Shown in pieces: positions 5,920 to 13,116 of a stretch of 25,870 bases of DNA. A program made the position numbers and the translations under genes. How positions within the stretch are numbered: position 1 is the first letter of the stretch; each line of letters starts with the position of its first letter. Where the stretch lies: NCBI GenBank assembly GCA_002412645.1, contig DHVL01000006.1:10171-36040 (forward strand). Reading direction: 5' to 3'. A model generated the notes under the pieces. It was given only the letters and a program-made list of their open reading frames with translations. It was not told the origin of the DNA and did no database searches. Origin of the DNA: Candidatus Dojkabacteria bacterium UBA5209 (lineage in GTDB: Bacteria > Patescibacteriota > Dojkabacteria > SC72).

Positions 5920-6522
5920 ATGATCGAAGGAGAATCGAAAAATAATTTTGAATATCAAGAGATTCAAAGAAGTATAAAAGAGAAAGGATATTTCTCTATC
6001 CCAGCAAATACACCTGTAAAAGTAAAAGTAGTTACTGGTAATGCTATTAATATCCCTATTAAAGATCTCAGTGGAAATGAAACAGAAAATACAGCCCAAC
6101 GATATTATACCCAAGAAAAAGAACTTAAGGATGTAATTCTTTCAGAAGATATCATGGTTGGAGATGTGCGATTTTACTCCCCTGTAGAAAAGGAAGTAGG
6201 ACTCTCTCTTACATCTCAAAGTCTTGTTGATGCTAAGAAAAAACTAGAGGAATGGAGAAGTGAGTTCACAAAAGAGAATGAAATCCCAGATAGATATATT
6301 AATCAGGAGCATGAAGAACAGTTTACAGGGGAAGTTGATACTTCATTGTATGCAAAGGATTTCCTAGGTTCAGGTGAAGTTATGCAAGAGAAAGAAAAGG
6401 AATTAGCAAAAGAGATATCTATGATACAGGATAAGGTTAATGCCGATTTCCTTAATAACGTAGGTGAATCAATTCCTGAGGGAAAGAGTTTGTTAGAAGT
6501 TTCTTTATATATTGAAGCATGA
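5920..6522 (+). CDS. Uncharacterised protein upstream of mazG-like gene (200 aa)
   Basis: 200 residues, acidic, no membrane segment. The first 60 residues (FSIPANTPVKVKVVTGNAINIPIKDL) look beta-rich. The rest is charged and probably helical, with VDAKKKLEEW around 107-116 and a Lys/Glu-rich helix around 157-175. I do not recognise a family. Its TGA overlaps the ATG of the MazG-like gene (ATGA, 6519-6522), so the two are translationally coupled and may act in one nucleotide-related process or complex. That functional link is inference from coupling alone. Confidence 0.7.
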   Translation: MIEGESKNNFEYQEIQRSIKEKGYFSIPANTPVKVKVVTGNAINIPIKDLSGNETENTAQRYYTQEKELKDVILSEDIMVGDVRFYSPVEKEVGLSLTSQSLVDAKKKLEEWRSEFTKENEIPDRYINQEHEEQFTGEVDTSLYAKDFLGSGEVMQEKEKELAKEISMIQDKVNADFLNNVGESIPEGKSLLEVSLYIEA

Positions 6523-6800
6523 AAAACACCCAACAAAAGATAAAAAAGTTGTATGAAAACAATGGTTGGGATACAGACCCTGAACTATTACTCATCGCTA
6601 TGCAAGAAGAATTAGGAGAAGTAAGTGCAAGATTTTTAGCTGAGAATCCTAAATACAAGAAGAGTATTGGTCATCTAGGAAGTATGTCTGAAGAAGTAGG
6701 TGATCTTTTGTCCTTACTCTTTGCTTTCTGTAATAAGATGGGAATAGATGCTAAGGAGAGTGTAGATAAAACTATTACAAAAAGAAGTAAACAGGGGTAA
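6519..6800 (+). CDS. MazG-like nucleotide pyrophosphohydrolase
   Basis: 93 residues, the size of single-domain MazG/dUTPase-superfamily proteins. The all-alpha NTP-pyrophosphatase signature is present: E31-x-x-E34 in EELGEVSARF and E59-x-x-D62 in SEEVGDLLSLLFAFCNKMGI. These acidic residues bind Mg2+ and the enzyme family converts NTPs or dNTPs to NMP plus PPi, often to clear non-canonical or surplus nucleotides. Translation is coupled by a 4-bp overlap to the uncharacterised gene upstream. Substrate unknown. Confidence 0.85.
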   Translation: MKNTQQKIKKLYENNGWDTDPELLLIAMQEELGEVSARFLAENPKYKKSIGHLGSMSEEVGDLLSLLFAFCNKMGIDAKESVDKTITKRSKQG

Positions 6801-6801
6801 A

Positions 6802-6830
6802 TTGATAATATATATCTTTTATAATATATT
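6802..6830 (+). promoter_or_regulatory. Candidate promoter for the 54-aa ORF and tRNA-Val
   Basis: TTGATA (6802-6807), 17-nt spacer, TATATT (6825-6830). It begins two bases after the MazG stop and would give a transcript from about 6837 covering both the small ORF (6859) and the tRNA. Local AT-richness lowers certainty. Confidence 0.5.
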
Positions 6831-6858
6831 TTATTAATATAACTTAAGCTATAACCAT

Positions 6859-7023
6859 ATGGATTTAGTAAAATATCTAATTATAGCTATCGGTTGTGTA
6901 ATACTAGGAATCATCATCTCCATACTAGCGAGAAATATATTCGCAGGATTAGGATTTGCAGTACTTTCATTTGGTGCGTATATACTTTGGAATCTCTTTA
7001 AGAGTGCTAATAAGGACAATTAG
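6859..7023 (+). CDS. Small membrane protein (54 aa) overlapping tRNA-Val
   Basis: Short ORF starting MDLVKYLIIAIG and ending SANKDN. It has two hydrophobic segments (about residues 5-24 and 27-46) separated by a short ARN turn, consistent with a two-helix hairpin in the inner membrane. Both ends are polar. It uses ordinary codons for this genome. Its last ten bases, including the TAG at 7021-7023, are the first ten bases of tRNA-Val (7014-7087). RNase P cleavage at the tRNA 5' end would remove the stop codon from the message. No recognised family. No Shine-Dalgarno is present. Confidence 0.6.
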   Translation: MDLVKYLIIAIGCVILGIIISILARNIFAGLGFAVLSFGAYILWNLFKSANKDN

Positions 7024-7087
7024 CTCAGCTGGTTAGAGCACTACATTCACATTGTAGGGGTCAGTAGTTCGAATCTACTATTGTCCA
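7014..7087 (+). tRNA. tRNA-Val (anticodon CAC)
   Basis: Full cloverleaf: acceptor GGACAAT/ATTGTCC (7014-7020, 7080-7086), D-stem GCTC/GAGC (7023-7026, 7036-7039), anticodon stem CTACA/TGTAG with loop TTCACAT (anticodon 7048-7050), T-arm AGTAG/CTACT with loop TTCGAAT. Discriminator is A7087 and CCA is not encoded. It reads GTG. The 5' end overlaps the upstream ORF, and the 3' end is 3 bp from the convergent mscL stop. Confidence 0.95.
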
Positions 7088-7090
7088 ATC

Positions 7091-7558
7091 CTACTTCACA
7101 TTACTTGTACAGTATGCACACTTCTTGGCTTTAAGAGGTATATCAGATAAACAGTAGGGACATGCTTTAGTAGTCTTTGCTACCTTCTTTTCTTCTTTTT
7201 TTGTAGCTTTCTTAATAGCATTTACAATTGAGTAAAGTATTAATGCTGTAATTAAGAATGTAATAAGGGCATTAAGTACTAAACCATACTGTATAACTAC
7301 AGCATCATTAGCGAGAGCTTCTTCTAATGTATCATAACTATCCTTCCCTATGGTAACAAACAACTTAGAGAAATCTAATCTGGCAGTAAGAAAACCAATA
7401 GGAGGGGTAAACACATTGTTAACAAGTGAATCGACTAAATCCTTAAAAGCAACACCAATTACTACACCTACTGCTAATGTAATAGCATCTCCTTTTATAG
7501 CAAACTCCTTGAATCCATCTATATTTTCTTTTATTTTTTTCTTAAGATTTTTTCCCAT
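7091..7558 (-). CDS. mscL: Large-conductance mechanosensitive channel MscL with C-terminal zinc ribbon
   Basis: 155 residues. The N-terminal helix and TM1 match MscL closely: FKEFAIKGDAITLAVGVVIGVAFKDLV (about 16-42). A periplasmic loop (about 55-88) and TM2 (about 91-112) follow. The channel opens under membrane tension to release solutes during hypo-osmotic shock. Normal MscL ends in a short cytoplasmic helix bundle. Here a Lys-rich linker leads to C133-PY-C136 and C147-AY-C150, a CxxC-x10-CxxC zinc-ribbon. The start overlaps the 3' end of the flippase gene by 17 bp, so it is second in that operon. Confidence 0.92.
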   Translation of the reverse strand: MGKNLKKKIKENIDGFKEFAIKGDAITLAVGVVIGVAFKDLVDSLVNNVFTPPIGFLTARLDFSKLFVTIGKDSYDTLEEALANDAVVIQYGLVLNALITFLITALILYSIVNAIKKATKKEEKKVAKTTKACPYCLSDIPLKAKKCAYCTSNVK

Positions 7559-8774
7559 TCTTCTTAAATATATAGAAAATTAAAATAATTAAAACAAATA
7601 TAAACATTATTCCATATACTATCATTTGATTCATAAAGGCATCTTGTAAAGAATCATTGTTAAAGGCAAATAGTAATACTTGGAGAATGGCTAATAGAGT
7701 AAGTACAATAATATGAGCATATGAATCCTCAATAAGTAAGGAGTTAATTACCATATATGATACTGCATATACAGTCATAGCTATTCCATACATAGTAATA
7801 TATGGTGCTATCTCAAGGTACATTCCCTTAAATACAATATCTACTATCTGTTCTGTAAAGAGGAAATATACTGCTGATATTGCCAGTCCAGTGAATGCGG
7901 TAAATATTAAAGATATCATTAATGTTTTTTTTCTAATCTCTGCTTTCTGATTCGCTAATCTAGCAATCATTACTCCAGCTGTTGTAATTGATGCAAAGTA
8001 AACAATCTTACCAACTAAAGAAAGAGCTCCATATGATGCTCTTACATCTGGATTTACAAGTATTAGATCTAGTGTAAAGGGAGTATTAAGTAGTAGGAAT
8101 GTAAAGAAGAGCAGTATTACTGCTTTGTACTGTATCTTAATCTTTTCGGTTGGTATCTTAACGCTACCTGTTTTAATAACTGGAAGAACTAGTAGTAATG
8201 TAAGAAGAGAAGGTATTACATTTGCAAGAATAGGGATGGTAATATCCATACCTTTTGAGAGTGCAAAGTAAGCCATACCGAATTTAAGTATTGTCTCTAT
8301 TAGAAGTAAGATATTTAAGGTAAATATTTTTTCTAAACCAAGTAAGAAACCTTTGGGTATTGGAGAAAGTATTGCACCAAAGAGTGCAAATGCTAGGGGT
8401 AGTATGTACTGTTTTGGTATATTCGCTACATTAGCAACGGTATCTCCAAAGAGAAGAAAGATAACAGAGAGTACAATCGCTATTCCTGTTAATTGTAAAG
8501 TAGAGGATATTTTAAACTTAGTAAGATTGAAATCTTTCTTCTGTGCTACCTTCTTAGTAATTGCTGTTTGTATTGCTATGGCTGGTATCTGTACAAGGTA
8601 GATTATTCCAATTGCTGCATTGTAAAGACCAAAATCTTCACCTCCTAAGTTTCTTGCTAAATATATATTAAATACATATGAAAGAAAGTGAACAAGTACT
8701 CCTATTAATATCGTTATTAAAATATTTTTTAAAAAGGTACTCTCCGAGTTAAAGTATTTCTTAATTATGTTCAT
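7542..8774 (-). CDS. Polysaccharide flippase (Wzx/MOP superfamily)
   Basis: 410 residues, almost entirely hydrophobic, with about 12 predicted membrane helices. The N terminus FLKNILITILIGVLVHFLSYVFNIYLARNLGGEDFGLYNAA is the classic opening of O-antigen/lipid-linked oligosaccharide flippases (MATE/MOP superfamily), especially LxxxLGGEDFGLY. It would move a lipid-linked glycan from the inner to the outer face of the membrane; the cargo is unknown. First gene of a two-gene operon with mscL (17-bp overlap). The C terminus is short and Lys-rich, as expected for a cytoplasmic end. The upstream 64 bp are shared with divergent rmuC. Confidence 0.85.
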   Translation of the reverse strand: MNIIKKYFNSESTFLKNILITILIGVLVHFLSYVFNIYLARNLGGEDFGLYNAAIGIIYLVQIPAIAIQTAITKKVAQKKDFNLTKFKISSTLQLTGIAIVLSVIFLLFGDTVANVANIPKQYILPLAFALFGAILSPIPKGFLLGLEKIFTLNILLLIETILKFGMAYFALSKGMDITIPILANVIPSLLTLLLVLPVIKTGSVKIPTEKIKIQYKAVILLFFTFLLLNTPFTLDLILVNPDVRASYGALSLVGKIVYFASITTAGVMIARLANQKAEIRKKTLMISLIFTAFTGLAISAVYFLFTEQIVDIVFKGMYLEIAPYITMYGIAMTVYAVSYMVINSLLIEDSYAHIIVLTLLAILQVLLFAFNNDSLQDAFMNQMIVYGIMFIFVLIILIFYIFKKNGKKS

Positions 8775-8838
8775 TGGTATATATTGAGTTTGTTATATAT
8801 AATAAACAGAATACGATAAATTTAAATATTTTGCCATT

Positions 8839-10002
8839 ATGGAATTAGTTATTGCATTAATAGGGGGTCTAGTATTAGGGATAGGTATCTTCTACTTTTT
8901 TTTCAAAGGTAATAACAGACAGCAGGAAGAGATATCAGAAACAATATCACAGAAATTAAATGAAATAATGCCTAATATTCTTAGTCAAGCTAATGAGAGT
9001 TTAGTTAGAATGGCAGATCAGAAACTAGGTGCAGAATCTAATAAAACAAGGATTGATTTAGAAAATAAAAGATCAGAGATAGAAAGATTGGTTAAAGTAA
9101 TACAAGAGGACTTAAAGAGTAGTAAGAAGGAGTTGGAGGTTTCTGAAAGAGAGAGGATTAATTCTTTCTCTGCACTAAAGAATTCATTAGATGAGTACAA
9201 GAAGATTACTGAGCAGCTTTCTGTTAGTACAGAGAATTTAAAGAAGGTTCTTTCTAATAATCAGTTAAGAGGTCAGTTTGGTGAACAGGTTGCAGAGGAC
9301 CTACTTAAGATGGCAGGGTTTGTACCAGGTGAGACATATACAAGACAAGATGGAGAGGGTGGTAGTAGACCAGACTTCACTATATATTTCCCAGATAAAA
9401 CAAAGATTAATGTAGATGCTAAATTCCCTTACTCTTCATTACAGAAGATGACTGAAACAGATGATACCGACTTAAAGAGTAAGCATATGAAGCAGTTTGA
9501 GGTAGATGTTAAAGAAAAGATTAAACAGGTAACGACAAGGGAGTATATTAATCCTGAAGAAAGAACAGTTGATTTCGTAATTCTCTTTATCCCTAATGAA
9601 ATGATCTTCTCCTTTATATATGACAAGATGCCACATATATGGCAGGACGCATTAGAGAAGAAAGTGGTCTTTGCTGGTCCTTTTAGTTTTACAGCAATCC
9701 TTAGGATGGTTAAACAGGCATATGATAACTTTAGGATACAAGAAAATATTTACAAGATTGTTGGTCATGTACAATCTGTAGAGAGAGAGTTTGATAAGTT
9801 TACAGGTGAGTTTGATAAGGTGGGGATTAAGATACAGCAATTACAGAAACAGTATTCTGATGTAAGTACTACTCGTGTTAATCAGATGAAGAGAAAGATG
9901 GACTTGGTTAAATTAGAGGGTGGTTCTGTTAAAGATAAAGATATAAAGGAGATAGTTCCTTTGCCAGAGGGTAGTAACTCTTCTCAAGGTTCACTGTTGT
10001 AA
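8839..10002 (+). CDS. rmuC: RmuC family DNA recombination protein
   Basis: 387 residues. An N-terminal membrane anchor (about 3-20) is followed by a long coiled coil (about 30-150) and the RmuC nuclease-like domain: LRGQFGEQVAEDLL (about 143-156), RPDFTIYFPDKTKINVDAKFPY (about 177-198), VDFVILFIPNEMIFSFIYD (about 247-265). The family is linked to limiting DNA inversions and has a PD-(D/E)xK-like fold, consistent with E, D and DAK here. Length and domain order are normal. It ends just before a perfect 10-bp bidirectional terminator shared with the convergent gene. Confidence 0.92.
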   Translation: MELVIALIGGLVLGIGIFYFFFKGNNRQQEEISETISQKLNEIMPNILSQANESLVRMADQKLGAESNKTRIDLENKRSEIERLVKVIQEDLKSSKKELEVSERERINSFSALKNSLDEYKKITEQLSVSTENLKKVLSNNQLRGQFGEQVAEDLLKMAGFVPGETYTRQDGEGGSRPDFTIYFPDKTKINVDAKFPYSSLQKMTETDDTDLKSKHMKQFEVDVKEKIKQVTTREYINPEERTVDFVILFIPNEMIFSFIYDKMPHIWQDALEKKVVFAGPFSFTAILRMVKQAYDNFRIQENIYKIVGHVQSVEREFDKFTGEFDKVGIKIQQLQKQYSDVSTTRVNQMKRKMDLVKLEGGSVKDKDIKEIVPLPEGSNSSQGSLL

Positions 10003-10007
10003 AAGAA

Positions 10008-10030
10008 AAGAGGAGGTAATACCTCCTCTT
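10008..10030. terminator. Bidirectional intrinsic terminator
   Basis: AAGAGGAGGT (10008-10017) and ACCTCCTCTT (10021-10030) form a perfect 10-bp stem with a 3-nt loop. It lies between the rmuC stop and the stop of the convergent gene at 10056. T-rich tails are present on both strands (CCTTTC on plus, TTCTTTTA on minus), so it probably ends both transcripts. Confidence 0.85.
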
Positions 10031-10055
10031 CCTTTCAATATACGATATATATTTC

Positions 10056-10682
10056 TTACTTAGTTGTTTTAACTGCTGTCTTTGGTTTCCATGCCAATAG
10101 ATACAGTAGTACAAACATACCTAATGGTATTAATACTAAGAGTACTAATAGCTTGTCATATCCTCTCTTTTCAGTAATATTTGCTAATGCAATTATTGAT
10201 AATACAGCCACTATCAAAGCACCTAATCCTGGAATTAAGAGTAATAGGAGAAGTACGGGATTCTGTCCTCCTAATTGAAAAGTCATAACGGTATTAAGAA
10301 TAGGTATCCATGCAAACCATGAGTTCTCATAGTTTAGTTCTTTACCAATCTTGGATAGTGCTAATGCTGAAAATATATACGTAGCTAGAGCGAAAGTACT
10401 TACTATTAATGCATATACTCCTGCAAAGATTGAGAGGAATCCTGCTCCAAGTAATCCTGCAGTACTGTCCTCTAGTAGACTGTCTTGTGTAGTGTAGGTT
10501 AAGTCTTGATCATCTTCATAGCTTGTTTCCCAATCATATTCGTAATCGTAGTTATAATCGGGGGTTTCCTCGTAAAGTACTGCATCATCTACTACATAAT
10601 CCTCTTCCTGTGCATACATAAAACCTACTGGTAGAAGTAGTAATGTAAGTAAAGACACCGCTAATAGCTTTATCTTACTCAT
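10056..10682 (-). CDS. Secreted-leader multi-pass membrane protein, DUF5684-like
   Basis: 208 residues. A signal peptide (about 1-24, cleavage near YAQ-E) leads into an extracytoplasmic segment very rich in Asp, Glu and Tyr (about 25-70), then about four membrane helices. SALALSKIGKELNYENSWFAWIPILNTVM (about 106-134) matches my memory of DUF5684-type small membrane proteins, whose 'WxAWIPILN' motif lies between helices. Function of the family is unknown. The acidic Tyr-rich stretch might bind cations or cell-wall material; that is speculation. Convergent with rmuC across a shared terminator. The start follows an AT-rich -10-like TATATA by 4 nt, with no Shine-Dalgarno. Confidence 0.75.
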   Translation of the reverse strand: MSKIKLLAVSLLTLLLLPVGFMYAQEEDYVVDDAVLYEETPDYNYDYEYDWETSYEDDQDLTYTTQDSLLEDSTAGLLGAGFLSIFAGVYALIVSTFALATYIFSALALSKIGKELNYENSWFAWIPILNTVMTFQLGGQNPVLLLLLLIPGLGALIVAVLSIIALANITEKRGYDKLLVLLVLIPLGMFVLLYLLAWKPKTAVKTTK

Positions 10683-10782
10683 TAAATATATATATTAAAA
10701 TTATCTATACTAAAAGAGTATCATCTACCAATATATACTGCAATATTTGTAAAAGTACTCCTCCATATGTTAAGTTATACTA

Positions 10783-11367
10783 ATGCCAAAAGAGATTCAC
10801 TACAAAATTATCAAAGGAAGTAATCCAGTATTACTTTCTGCTCCACATGTTCATTCACATAGGAGACCATCACTTACACTTGGGTATAAAGGTGGTGAAC
10901 CATGGACAGATGTCTTGGTAGAAGAGATATGTGCTAATACAGGATGTTGGGGTATAGTACTTTTAGATGAGATAGAGTTTGATCCTAATTATTACCCTCT
11001 TAAAGAGAATGAATACAAGCAAGAGGTTGCAGATATTGTTAAGAGAGAAAAAATTGGTAAGTTTTTGGATATACATGGTTTAAGTGATGAGCATGAATTT
11101 GATATGAGTATTTTTTACCCTTCTAGATTCTTTAAATCCATTTCTTTAGCAAATGATATTAGTAATGGATTGGATAGGGGGAATCTTAGAGGATTGAATA
11201 CCTGTGTACTGCGATTTGATAAAGAGCATGGAGAAACATTAGGAGAGTTTGTTGCTTCTAAGCTTAGAGTCCCCTCTATACAGTTAGAGTTAGCTAGATA
11301 TATTAGAGAGAAAGAACCCCTTAGAAACTCTTTCATAGAGAATATGTCTGACCTTTTAAGAGTGTAA
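10783..11367 (+). CDS. N-formylglutamate amidohydrolase-like protein
   Basis: 194 residues, shorter than typical FGase (about 250-270). Zinc-hydrolase features fit the N-formylglutamate amidohydrolase family (PF05013): SAPHVHSHRRPS (19-30), FLDIHG (94-99, metal/active-site D-x-H) and IQLELARYIRE (about 171-181, matching the family's C-terminal 'QxExxR'). The family hydrolyses N-formylglutamate, but many members have other N-acyl amino acid or peptide substrates, and no histidine-degradation genes are nearby, so the substrate is open. Single gene between the DUF5684-like protein and recA. Confidence 0.75.
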   Translation: MPKEIHYKIIKGSNPVLLSAPHVHSHRRPSLTLGYKGGEPWTDVLVEEICANTGCWGIVLLDEIEFDPNYYPLKENEYKQEVADIVKREKIGKFLDIHGLSDEHEFDMSIFYPSRFFKSISLANDISNGLDRGNLRGLNTCVLRFDKEHGETLGEFVASKLRVPSIQLELARYIREKEPLRNSFIENMSDLLRV

Positions 11368-11392
11368 TATTCATTAATATTTTGAGCATTTT

Positions 11393-11421
11393 TTGACCTT
11401 CCTTGTTGCCTCTGTTATCCT
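11393..11421 (+). promoter_or_regulatory. Promoter of recA operon
   Basis: TTGACC (11393-11398), 17-nt spacer, TATCCT (11416-11421), predicting a leader of about 24 nt. No recognisable LexA box overlaps it, so SOS control is not evident. Confidence 0.5.
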
Positions 11422-11451
11422 TTAATACATAATTTAATATAGTCATTTACT

Positions 11452-12468
11452 ATGACCACTACTAAAAAAGAAGTAAAGAGTACAACTGTTAATCCTAAAA
11501 GTAAGGCGATAGATATTGCTGTAGCACAGATTGAAAAGCAGTTTGGTAAGGGCTCCATTATGAAACTAGGAAGCAAAGAGAGGGTTGCTGCTGAGGTTAT
11601 ACCAACAGGAGCACTCTCTTTAGATATGGCACTTGGTATTGGAGGTATTCCTAAGGGTAGGATTGTAGAGATATATGGTCCAGAATCTTCTGGGAAGACA
11701 ACTCTCTCTATACACATCTTAACTGAGGCTCAACAAAGAGGTGATGCTGTTGCATTCATAGATGCTGAGCATGCCTTTGATCCTGTATATGCTACAAATA
11801 TAGGTCTTAATGTTGATGAGCTTTACATTTCCCAGCCTGATTTTGGAGAGCAGGCTTTAGAGATACTTGAAACATTAGTTAGGTCTGCTGCTTTTGGAGT
11901 AATTGTTGTTGATTCTGTTGCTGCTCTCACACCTCGTGCTGAGATAGAGGGGGAGATGGGTGATAGTCATATGGGTTTACAAGCTAGACTAATGTCACAA
12001 GCACTACGTAAGCTTACCGCTATCACTGGTAAAACAGGTACCACTATAATCTTTTTAAATCAGCTTCGTATGAAGATTGGTGTAATGTTTGGTAATCCTG
12101 AGACTACAACAGGCGGTAATGCATTGAAGTTTTACTCCTCTATTAGAATGGATATTAGACAGAGAGACAAAATTTTGAAAGATGGTAACGTCATTGGTCA
12201 CTCAAGGGTAGTTAAGGTTGTTAAAAACAAGATGGCTCCCCCATTTAAAGAAGCAACATTTGACATGATATACCCTAAAGGTATAGATAGGGAGAGTAGT
12301 ATTTTAGATGCTGCATTACAAATGGATATTGTACAAAAATCTGGAGCATGGTTTAGACATGGTGATGATCAGCTTGCACAGGGTAAGGATGCTACAGTAG
12401 CACTACTTAAAGAAGATAAAAAGCTTCGAGACAGTATTGAGAAGGCTGTACGTGCTAAAATGAAGTAG
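11452..12468 (+). CDS. recA: Recombinase RecA
   Basis: 338 residues, normal length. Polymerises on single-stranded DNA and drives homologous pairing with ATP hydrolysis; it also activates LexA-type self-cleavage where present. Walker A GPESSGKTT at 76-84, the FIDAEHAFDP segment (about 103-112), Walker B VIVVDSVAAL (about 150-159), loop L2 FGNPETTTGGNALKFY (about 213-228). The N terminus is a Lys/Thr-rich tail and the C terminus a short basic tail, so the usual acidic tail is absent. recX starts immediately after the stop with no gap. Confidence 0.97.
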   Translation: MTTTKKEVKSTTVNPKSKAIDIAVAQIEKQFGKGSIMKLGSKERVAAEVIPTGALSLDMALGIGGIPKGRIVEIYGPESSGKTTLSIHILTEAQQRGDAVAFIDAEHAFDPVYATNIGLNVDELYISQPDFGEQALEILETLVRSAAFGVIVVDSVAALTPRAEIEGEMGDSHMGLQARLMSQALRKLTAITGKTGTTIIFLNQLRMKIGVMFGNPETTTGGNALKFYSSIRMDIRQRDKILKDGNVIGHSRVVKVVKNKMAPPFKEATFDMIYPKGIDRESSILDAALQMDIVQKSGAWFRHGDDQLAQGKDATVALLKEDKKLRDSIEKAVRAKMK

Positions 12469-13116
12469 ATGATTGTAAGTAAACTAGAGTATCAAAAGAG
12501 AGATCCCAAGAGGGTAAATCTTTACATAGATGGTAAATTCTACTGTGGTATTTCCATAGATACTTTGGCTAAACACTCCCTGTATGATGGTTTGGAGATA
12601 GAGGAGGATGTTCTTAACGATATTCTTGTAGAGGAGATATCATTAAGATTTTGGAACAGGGTATTGGAATATATATCTAGAGCTCCTAAAAGTGAATTTC
12701 AGATCCTTAAATACTTAAAAGAGCTTAGGTTTAAAAAGAAGGGCATTTGGTACAAAGAAGATTTGGAGATAGAGTGGGATACTCTTTTTAATAGTACTGT
12801 AGAGAGATTAAAAAAATACAAATATATTGATGATGAGAATTTTGCTCGTATGTTTGTTCAGAGTAGATTAAGAGTTAAGCCTAGAGGAAAGAGTGTACTT
12901 GTTGGTGAACTACTTAGTAAGGGTGTAAGTAAAGATATTGCACAAAAAGTTTGTGATGAAGAAATAGAGGATGAATATGATGTACTTAAGAAGACATTTG
13001 AGAAGAAATATAGGGGGAAAGAGTTTGATATGAAGGATAGTAAGATGGTTAATTTTCTTCTTAGGAAGGGCTTTTCTTGGGATTTAATTCAAAGATTACA
13101 AAGAGATGACGATTAA
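12469..13116 (+). CDS. recX: Regulatory protein RecX
   Basis: 215 residues of three-helix repeats typical of RecX: LEEISLRFWNRVLEYISRAPKSEFQILKYL-like first repeat (about 52-80), YIDDENFARMFVQSRLRVKPRGKSVLVGELLSKGVSKDIAQKVCDE (about 119-164), and a last repeat ending in a GFSWDLIQRL helix. RecX binds in the RecA filament groove and limits its growth. The ATG directly abuts the recA TAG, indicating translational coupling, and the end overlaps recJ by 11 bp. Position beside recA is the usual one. Confidence 0.88.
   Translation: MIVSKLEYQKRDPKRVNLYIDGKFYCGISIDTLAKHSLYDGLEIEEDVLNDILVEEISLRFWNRVLEYISRAPKSEFQILKYLKELRFKKKGIWYKEDLEIEWDTLFNSTVERLKKYKYIDDENFARMFVQSRLRVKPRGKSVLVGELLSKGVSKDIAQKVCDEEIEDEYDVLKKTFEKKYRGKEFDMKDSKMVNFLLRKGFSWDLIQRLQRDDD

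Noticed and set aside
11393..11451. LexA/SOS box in front of recA
   Set aside because: No inverted repeat of known LexA type overlaps the promoter, and no lexA gene is in the window.
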